Shown here piece by piece: positions 58,510 through 64,000 of a stretch of DNA of 64,000 nucleotides. This DNA comes from Hyphomonadaceae bacterium (GTDB lineage: Bacteria; Pseudomonadota; Alphaproteobacteria; Caulobacterales; Hyphomonadaceae). Each line of letters opens with the position of its first letter. Position 1 is the stretch's first letter. The position numbers and the translations under genes were made by a program. The stretch lies in contig JALHLR010000012.1 in the NCBI GenBank assembly GCA_022844475.1, positions 17,030-81,029 on the forward strand, read 5' to 3'. The notes beneath the pieces were generated by a model. The model made no database searches. It was not told where the DNA came from and was given only the letters and a program-made list of their open reading frames with translations.

Positions 58510-58649
58510 GAAAAGGAAAGGCCGGCTTCTTTCGAAGCCGGCCCAGTTGCACAGGAACAGAACCGCCGGGAACCATCGAGGGACATCAAGGCGTCCCGGC
58601 GGTGTGTGCTTGGTATAGGTGAGTGAGTCTGAACGCAGATTGAGGCGCT
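58510..58649 (-). ncRNA. Candidate structured small RNA or leader of the M1 peptidase
   Basis: On the minus strand two perfect 10-bp hairpins follow each other. The first is ACCGCCGGGA/TCCCGGCGGT (58594-58603 with 58562-58571, 22-base loop). The second is GGCCGGCTTC/GAAGCCGGCC (58534-58543 with 58520-58529) closed by a GAAA tetraloop and followed by CTTTCCTTTTCC, like an intrinsic terminator. A promoter-like site lies just upstream. This would make an RNA of about 140 bases. It could instead be an attenuating leader of the M1 gene, or the second hairpin could end the upstream racemase transcript. No known RNA family recognised. Confidence 0.45.
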
Positions 58650-58655
58650 TGTTGT

Positions 58656-58685
58656 CCATAATTCAGGTGAAACAAATACGGGCAA
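58656..58685 (-). promoter_or_regulatory. Candidate promoter before the two-hairpin RNA and M1 gene
   Basis: Minus-strand TTGCCC (58680-58685), an 18-base spacer and TTATGG (58656-58661). Spacing is slightly long and the -10 is imperfect. Transcription would begin near 58649. Confidence 0.35.
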
Positions 58686-58740
58686 GTGACTGGTTTCACG
58701 TCATATTTGTGGCTGAATCGCTCGGCAACAAGCCACGGCC

Positions 58741-59880
58741 TCAGCCTTGGGCCACGGCCCCGGCCTTCAGGAACGCATCGCGCCGGTCTGCCGCGATACC
58801 CCAGCTTTCCAGCACGTCGTTCGAATGCTTGCCAGCAAGCGCCGGTGCGCCGTTCACCGCTCCCGCGGTACGCGAAAAGCGCGGGGCCGCGTTGGGCTGC
58901 ACCACACCGAACGCCTCCACAAAAGTATTCCGCTCTGCGTTGTGCGGATGCTGCGGCGCCTCATCCATGCTCAGCACAGGCGCGACGCAGGCGTCTGTCC
59001 CATCGAACACTTTCATCCACTCATCGCGCGTCTTCGTCTTCACCACGCCCGCGATGCGCTGCGAGAATTCGGGCCACTTCGAGCGGTCCATGTACATGCC
59101 GAATGTATCCGCCGGCAGGCCGAGACCCTTCACCAGCTCCGCATGGAATTGAGGCTCAATCGACCCGACCGCCAACCACTTGCCGTCCGCGCATGTGTAA
59201 GTGTCGTAGAAGTGCGCCCCGCCATCCAGAAGGTTGGCGTCGCGCTCCGCGCTCCACATGCCCACCGCCTTCATGTTGTAAAACATCGTCATCAACGATG
59301 CCGCGCCATCGATCATCGCGCAGTCCACCACCTGGCCTTTGCCTGACGACTTCGCCTCGATGATCCCCGCTAGCAGGCCAAAAGCTAGGTAGAGCGCCCC
59401 ACCGCCAAAGTCGCCCACCAGATTGAGCGGCGGCGCAGGCGGTTCATCCTTCCGCCCCATCGTGTGCAGCGCCCCCGTGAGCGCGATGTAGTCAATGTCG
59501 TGCCCCGCCATCTGCGACCACGGCCCGGTCTGGCCCCATCCCGTCATACGCCCGTAGACCAGCCGCGGATTCCGCTTCAGCGCCACATCCGGGCCCACGC
59601 CCAACCGCTCCATCACGCCCGGCCGGAATCCCTCCAGCAGCCCATCCGCCTTCTCGATAAGGCTCAGCGCCGCCTCGACCCCTTCCGGCTTCTTCAGGTC
59701 AACAGCAATCGACCTTTTACCCCGATTGGCCAGGTCGGGATGCCCCCGCCCCGCAGTCTCGGCCCGATCGATCCGCACGACATCCGCGCCAAGATCGGCC
59801 AGCAACATCCCGCAGAACGGCCCAGGTCCGATCCCGGCGAACTCAACAATCTTCACGCCAACCAGCGGCCCAGACGCCAT
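58741..59880 (-). CDS. Alpha-methylacyl-CoA racemase-like CoA transferase family III protein
   Basis: A 379-residue CaiB/BaiF-fold enzyme; a GTG one codon earlier is equally possible. Motifs include GVKIVEFAGIGPGPFCGMLLADLGADVVRID, split over the CoA-binding start, VDLKKPEG, GRMTGWGQTGPWSQMAGHDIDYI and LVGDFGGGALYLAFGLLAG. The aspartate in GDFGGG corresponds to the catalytic Asp of alpha-methylacyl-CoA racemases, which favours racemase over CoA transferase. It would act on 2-methyl-branched acyl-CoAs. It stands alone, with a possible terminator hairpin about 200 bases downstream. Confidence 0.85.
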   Translation of the reverse strand: MASGPLVGVKIVEFAGIGPGPFCGMLLADLGADVVRIDRAETAGRGHPDLANRGKRSIAVDLKKPEGVEAALSLIEKADGLLEGFRPGVMERLGVGPDVALKRNPRLVYGRMTGWGQTGPWSQMAGHDIDYIALTGALHTMGRKDEPPAPPLNLVGDFGGGALYLAFGLLAGIIEAKSSGKGQVVDCAMIDGAASLMTMFYNMKAVGMWSAERDANLLDGGAHFYDTYTCADGKWLAVGSIEPQFHAELVKGLGLPADTFGMYMDRSKWPEFSQRIAGVVKTKTRDEWMKVFDGTDACVAPVLSMDEAPQHPHNAERNTFVEAFGVVQPNAAPRFSRTAGAVNGAPALAGKHSNDVLESWGIAADRRDAFLKAGAVAQG

Positions 59881-60078
59881 CACGCTTCTCCATTGTGCGG
59901 ATCACGAAAGGCGCTGCTTGCCCCGGACGTCAAGTCTATCGTCGGGTAACTCAAAGGGCCACCGGGCCTCGCCCGGCCGCGCATCGCGAATGCGATGCGA
60001 ACGCGCCATGCCTTTTTCTGTTGAGCGGAGCCGCTCCACGCGCAATCCCTGCACTCCGACTTTCAACGGAAACAGCTT

Positions 60079-60459
60079 ATGAAAACGACCGCCCGATCGC
60101 TCGCCAACCAGAACCGCCTCTTCGGGATGAGCTTCGCCAGCGTCTATCCGCTCTACATCGCGAAGGTGGAGAAGAAGGGCCGCACAAAGGCGGAAGTCGA
60201 CGCCGCCATCCGCTGGCTGACCGGCTACACCGCCAGGGGCCTTGGGGCCCAGATCAGCAAGAAGAAGACCTTCCAGGAATTCTTCGACAGCGCCCCGAAA
60301 ATCAATCCCGCGCGCGACCGGATCACCGGCCTCATCTGCGGCGTCCGCGTCGAGGAGATCGACGATCCGCTGATGCAGAACATCCGCTACCTCGACAAGC
60401 TGATCGACGAGATCGCCAAGGGACGCGCGATGGAGAAGATTCTTCGCGCACCGGCCTGA
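60079..60459 (+). CDS. DUF2200 family protein
   Basis: A 126-residue soluble, basic protein with no signal or membrane segment. Stretches such as [33 protein letters not shown] and [21 protein letters not shown] match my memory of the DUF2200 family. The function is unknown. It is divergent from the racemase-like gene, with 198 bases between, and followed by an unrelated membrane protein gene 105 bases later. Confidence 0.8.
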   Translation: MKTTARSLANQNRLFGMSFASVYPLYIAKVEKKGRTKAEVDAAIRWLTGYTARGLGAQISKKKTFQEFFDSAPKINPARDRITGLICGVRVEEIDDPLMQNIRYLDKLIDEIAKGRAMEKILRAPA

Positions 60460-60564
60460 GTTTGGCTGGACGATTCCCCCCTCGTTCAGGCTTGCCGCCG
60501 GACGTAGTTGCGCACCATACTATCTGTGGGGGTAATCGGCAGCCAGCCGGCACTTGAACTGGGG

Positions 60565-61347
60565 ATGGCTAGATTGACAACCGCTGCACGCGACGTCCCG
60601 ACGACCGAGGACCGCCGGTTTTTCCGAACTCTCATCTCGGTGATGGCGACAATCCTGCTCGCGGGGTTCGTCGCGCAGCTTGCGCTGGGCCGCTCGAGCT
60701 TTTCAGCGCCGTTCATCGTCCATGCCCACGCAATCGTCTTCATGGGATGGGTGGGCATTGCGGTCGCGCAGGCCTGGCTGGTCGCAGGAGGAAACCTCGC
60801 CCTGCATCGCAGGCTTGGAATGGTCGCGGTAGCCTGGTCGATCGGCCTGCTGATCCTCGGCCCGCTGGTGACAATCGCCACCATTCAATCCGCGCGCACG
60901 CCATTCTTCTTCCAGCCGCAACATTTCCTGATCGCGAACCCTATGTCCCTCATCGGGTTTGCCGCTCTCTTCTCGGCAGCCATCATCATGCGCCGCCAGT
61001 TCGACTGGCATTCACGCCTACATATCGGGGCGTTCGTCATGCTCATGGGCCCTGGGTTCGGCAGACTGCTGCCGATGCCATTCCTCCCGCCTTACGCCTT
61101 CGAGACTGCGGGCCTCGTGGCGCTGATCTTTCCCGTTGTGGGCATACTGCGCGACTGGCGCGTACATGGCCGCCCGCACCCCGCCTGGTTCTGGGGGATC
61201 GGCGTACTGCTCGCCACCACCCTACTGGCGCGGGTGATCGGCTTCTCGCCGGTGGGAGAAGCGATCTACACCGCGATCACTGCAGGCAGCAGCATGGCCG
61301 GGACGGATGGATTGGCGTTTCCAGCGCCACCGCCGGGAGCGATCTAG
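60565..61347 (+). CDS. Unknown multi-pass membrane protein
   Basis: I use the ATG at 60565 (MARLTTAARDVPTTEDRRFF), giving 260 residues; a start 57 bases earlier is possible. About seven membrane helices are visible, with histidines inside or next to them: FIVHAHAIVFMGWVGIAVAQ, LALHRRLGMVAVAW, QPQHFLIANPMSL and WHSRLHIGAFVML. The regular histidines could bind a metal or haem, as in other small integral membrane oxidoreductase-like families, but that is inference. It converges with the SDR gene, only 19 bases between stops. Confidence 0.75.
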   Translation: MARLTTAARDVPTTEDRRFFRTLISVMATILLAGFVAQLALGRSSFSAPFIVHAHAIVFMGWVGIAVAQAWLVAGGNLALHRRLGMVAVAWSIGLLILGPLVTIATIQSARTPFFFQPQHFLIANPMSLIGFAALFSAAIIMRRQFDWHSRLHIGAFVMLMGPGFGRLLPMPFLPPYAFETAGLVALIFPVVGILRDWRVHGRPHPAWFWGIGVLLATTLLARVIGFSPVGEAIYTAITAGSSMAGTDGLAFPAPPPGAI

Positions 61348-61366
61348 AACTGGGAACGGGCCCGCC

Positions 61367-62125
61367 TCACCCCATGCTCTGCGCGTCATCCACCAGCACA
61401 TCGGCGCCGGTCACGAACTTCGCATTGTCCGAGCAGAGGAACAGCAGAGCCTCGTCCAGGCTTTCCGCATCCATGACCCGCCGGCGTGGCGACTTGCCGA
61501 TCGTCTTCGCGCCGCCCTCGCCATTGAGCCACTCTTCCGTCAGCTCAGTTGCGACATAGCCCGGCGACAGCGCATTCACGTTGATTCCATACCGCGCCCA
61601 CTCGCGCGCCAGCGACCGCGTGAGATGCGCACAAGCCGCCTTGGACGTGTTGTAAGCCGAGACGCCCGGAATCACGATCCGCCCCGCCATCGACGCGATA
61701 TTCACGATCCGCCCGCGCGCCGACTTTTCCGGACCGGCGTGAATGAGCCGCCGCGCCGCCTCCCGGGCCACGCACCACACGGACGTCACGTTCAGGTCCA
61801 TGATCCTGCGAAACTCCGCGATGTCCTGCGTCACCGCATTGTTCGCGTGCGTCATCCCCGCATTGTTCACAACAGTATCCACCAGCCCGAATTTTTGCTC
61901 GGCCGCGTCGAACATGGCGATCACCTGGGCCTCGTTCGTCACATCGCACTGAACCGCGAATGCATTGCCGCCGATCTCGTTCACAAGATCATCCAGCCGC
62001 TGTTTGCGCCGCGCCGCAACAACCACCTTCGCGCCCTCAGCAGCGAGCACCTGCGCGAACCGCTTGCCAAGTCCGCTCGAGGCGCCCGTCACCAGCGCCA
62101 CACGTCCTGCAACACGTCCAGTCAT
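61367..62125 (-). CDS. Short-chain dehydrogenase/reductase (SDR)
   Basis: A 252-residue classical SDR with the cofactor motif TGASSGLGKR, an NADP-leaning VVVAARRKQR after strand 2, NNAGMTHAN, the catalytic serine in NIASMAGRI, and Tyr-x3-Lys in SAYNTSKAA. NALSPGYVATEL follows. The substrate cannot be told; 3-oxoacyl or sugar/alcohol reductions are all possible. It lies 9 bases after the mfd stop and is likely read from the same transcript. Confidence 0.9.
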   Translation of the reverse strand: MTGRVAGRVALVTGASSGLGKRFAQVLAAEGAKVVVAARRKQRLDDLVNEIGGNAFAVQCDVTNEAQVIAMFDAAEQKFGLVDTVVNNAGMTHANNAVTQDIAEFRRIMDLNVTSVWCVAREAARRLIHAGPEKSARGRIVNIASMAGRIVIPGVSAYNTSKAACAHLTRSLAREWARYGINVNALSPGYVATELTEEWLNGEGGAKTIGKSPRRRVMDAESLDEALLFLCSDNAKFVTGADVLVDDAQSMG

Positions 62126-62134
62126 CTCACGCTC

Positions 62135-64000
62135 CTAAAGCAATCCGCTCATGTCCCGCAGCAGGCTCTTCACCCCCGCCAGCCTGCCGGACGCATCTGG
62201 CCATGTCCCGCCTAGCACCAGCTTCATGTCCGGCCGCAGCTTCAGATGGTTCGGACGCTTCTGCACATACCCGATCAGCTTGGCGCCATCCAGCGGAGCA
62301 TTGTCCCGGAACGCCAGCAGAGCGCCCTTCGGCCCGGCAGACACCTTCGCCACGCCCAGTCGCTTGCAAAGGATCTTCACCGCCGTGATCTCCAGCAGCT
62401 GCTTCGTTTCATCTGGCAGTGGCCCAAACCGATCAATCAACTCGGCCGCAAACGCCTCGCGGTCCGCCTCTGCAGTCAGATCCGCAAGCCGCCGGTAGAG
62501 CGACAACCGCGTCGCCAGATCTTCGACATAGCCTGACGGGATCAGCACCGCTGCACCAATATCGATCTGCGGCGACCACTCGTCCGCCACCTCATGCGTA
62601 TCCAAGCTCTCGCCCGAGCGCAGAGCCTTCACCGCATCCTCCAGCATCTGCTGATAAAGCTCGACACCCACCTCGCGGATATGCCCGCTCTGCTCGTCGC
62701 CCAGCAGGTTGCCTCCACCACGCATATCAAGATCGTGGCTTGCCAGCATGAAGCCCGCACCAAGACTATCCAGCGACTGCAAAACCTTCAGCCGCTTCTC
62801 GGCGCCTTCGGTCAGCTTCTCGTCATCCGGCGTCGTCAGATACGCATACGCCCGAAGCTTCGCGCGACCTACGCGCCCGCGCAGCTGGTACAGCTGCGCC
62901 AGCCCGAACATGTCTGCGCGATGCACGATCAACGTGTTCGCCCGCGGAATATCGATGCCGGACTCCACGATGGTGGTCGACAGCAGCACATCCGCTTTGC
63001 CGTCATAGAACCCCGCCATCACGTCCTCGAGGTCCGTCACCGCCATCTGGCCATGCGCGGTCAGGAAGGACACCTCAGGCACCTGCTCGCGCAGATACCG
63101 CTCGAGGAACGGCAGGTCCGCCACCTTTGGCGCCACGAAATACGACTGGCCACCGCGATAGCGCTCCCTCAGCAGGGCCTCGCGTATCGTCACTGGATCG
63201 AACTCGACCACATAGGTCCGTACAGCGAGGCGATCGATCGGCGGCGTCGCAATGATCGAGAGATCGCGAATACCCGTCAGCGCCATTTGCAGCGTCCGCG
63301 GAATCGGCGTCGCCGACAACGTCAGCACATGCACATCCGCCTTCAGCTCCTTCAGCCGTTCCTTGTGCTTCACGCCAAACCGCTGCTCCTCATCGACGAC
63401 GATCATGCCCAGCCGCTTGAAGTCGATCCCCTTGCCAAGCAGCGCATGCGTGCCCACCACGACATCGCACTCGCCCGAGTTGATCTCCTCTTTCGTCTGC
63501 GCCGCCTCCTTCGCAGTAACGAAACGCGACAGATGCCGCACCTTGATCGGCCATCCCGCAAATCGCTCGGAGAATGTCTGGAAGTGCTGCCGCGAGAGCA
63601 AGGTCGTTGGCGCCACCACCGCCACCTGCATGCCCGACATCGCCACAAGGAAAGCGGCGCGCAATGCAACCTCGGTCTTCCCGAAGCCCACATCGCCGCA
63701 GATCAGGCGATCCATCGGCTTGCCCGATGTCAGATCCTTGATCACATCCTCGATTGCCGAAAGCTGGTCATCCGTTTCCTCATAGGGGAAGCGCGCAGCG
63801 AATTCCCTGAACACGCCATCCGCCGAATCCGTCTTCGGCGCCGTCTTCAGTTCGCGCTCTGCGGCGAGCCTGATCAGCTCTTCCGCCATGTCCATGATCT
63901 TCTTCTTGGCGCGCGCCTTGCGCGACTGCCATCCCGCCCCACCCAGCTTGTCGAGCGCGCCTTCGCCGCTCTCCGCGCCATAGCGCGAGATCAGTTCGAC
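62135..64000 (-). CDS. mfd: Transcription-repair coupling factor Mfd, C-terminal part (cut by window edge)
   Basis: Mfd removes stalled RNA polymerase from damaged DNA and recruits UvrA. The visible 621 residues start in mid-protein (VELISRYGAESGEGALDKLG, the RNA-polymerase-interacting region). They include the RecG-like helicase motor with Walker A GDVGFGKTEVALRAA, TTLLSRQHF, VVDEEQRFG, LSATPIPRTLQ, IVESGIDIPRANT and QLYQLRGRVGR. The C-terminal autoinhibitory domain ends SLLRDMSGLL. The N-terminal UvrB-like part lies beyond the right edge. Confidence 0.97.
   Translation of the reverse strand, partial: VELISRYGAESGEGALDKLGGAGWQSRKARAKKKIMDMAEELIRLAAERELKTAPKTDSADGVFREFAARFPYEETDDQLSAIEDVIKDLTSGKPMDRLICGDVGFGKTEVALRAAFLVAMSGMQVAVVAPTTLLSRQHFQTFSERFAGWPIKVRHLSRFVTAKEAAQTKEEINSGECDVVVGTHALLGKGIDFKRLGMIVVDEEQRFGVKHKERLKELKADVHVLTLSATPIPRTLQMALTGIRDLSIIATPPIDRLAVRTYVVEFDPVTIREALLRERYRGGQSYFVAPKVADLPFLERYLREQVPEVSFLTAHGQMAVTDLEDVMAGFYDGKADVLLSTTIVESGIDIPRANTLIVHRADMFGLAQLYQLRGRVGRAKLRAYAYLTTPDDEKLTEGAEKRLKVLQSLDSLGAGFMLASHDLDMRGGGNLLGDEQSGHIREVGVELYQQMLEDAVKALRSGESLDTHEVADEWSPQIDIGAAVLIPSGYVEDLATRLSLYRRLADLTAEADREAFAAELIDRFGPLPDETKQLLEITAVKILCKRLGVAKVSAGPKGALLAFRDNAPLDGAKLIGYVQKRPNHLKLRPDMKLVLGGTWPDASGRLAGVKSLLRDMSGLL

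Noticed and set aside
58456..58659. 67-codon minus-strand frame in the gap before the M1 peptidase
   Set aside because: No ribosome-binding site, and it runs through both perfect hairpins; a structured RNA explains the region better. I could not exclude a short coding function.

Overview
The window is a GC-rich, gene-dense stretch of an alphaproteobacterial chromosome. I place it near the Caulobacterales/Hyphomonadaceae by inference from gene order; no search was run. Supporting signs are LpxI instead of LpxH in the lipid A cluster, a short ProS, RNase J, a GAAC-N7-GAAC SOS box before lexA, a DUF1467 gene and the nuoA-N locus leading into birA-coaX-rnj. Almost everything is core metabolism. 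I see no phage, insertion sequence or CRISPR array.

Region 1 (1-12.2 kb): pyrG (cut by the left edge), secG and tpiA on the minus strand. Divergent from them is a plus-strand set: a PpiD/SurA-type chaperone overlapping trpE, then trpG, trpD, trpC, a LexA-regulated lexA, gltX and gltA, ended by a strong terminator. Genes often found here in relatives (moaC/moeA between trpC and lexA, comEC between lexA and gltX) are absent.

Region 2 (12.2-26.9 kb, minus strand): translation and envelope biogenesis in transcription order rpsB, tsf, pyrH, frr, uppS, cdsA, dxr, rseP, bamA, skp, lpxD, lpxA, lpxI, lpxB. Many joints overlap by 1-4 bases. fabZ is missing between lpxD and lpxA.

Region 3 (27.4-53.3 kb, minus strand): the complex I genes nuoA,B,C,D,E,(small membrane ORF),F,G,H,I,J,K,L,M,N, followed by birA, coaX, rnj, mce, a DUF1467 gene, proS, lolC, lolD and dnaE. 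The most unusual item is NuoH, which carries a C-terminal tail with two canonical EF-hand loops. NuoL carries two histidine-rich stretches. A 71-residue two-helix membrane protein sits between nuoE and nuoF.

Region 4 (53.4-64 kb): accessory and lineage-specific genes. These are a decayed prolyl-4-hydroxylase-like gene (one in-frame stop plus one frameshift), tRNA-Asp(GTC), a GspN-like protein, a DUF6702-like protein, an M1 metallopeptidase, a candidate structured small RNA with two perfect 10-bp hairpins, an alpha-methylacyl-CoA racemase-like enzyme, a DUF2200 protein, an unknown multi-pass membrane protein, an SDR dehydrogenase and mfd (cut by the right edge).
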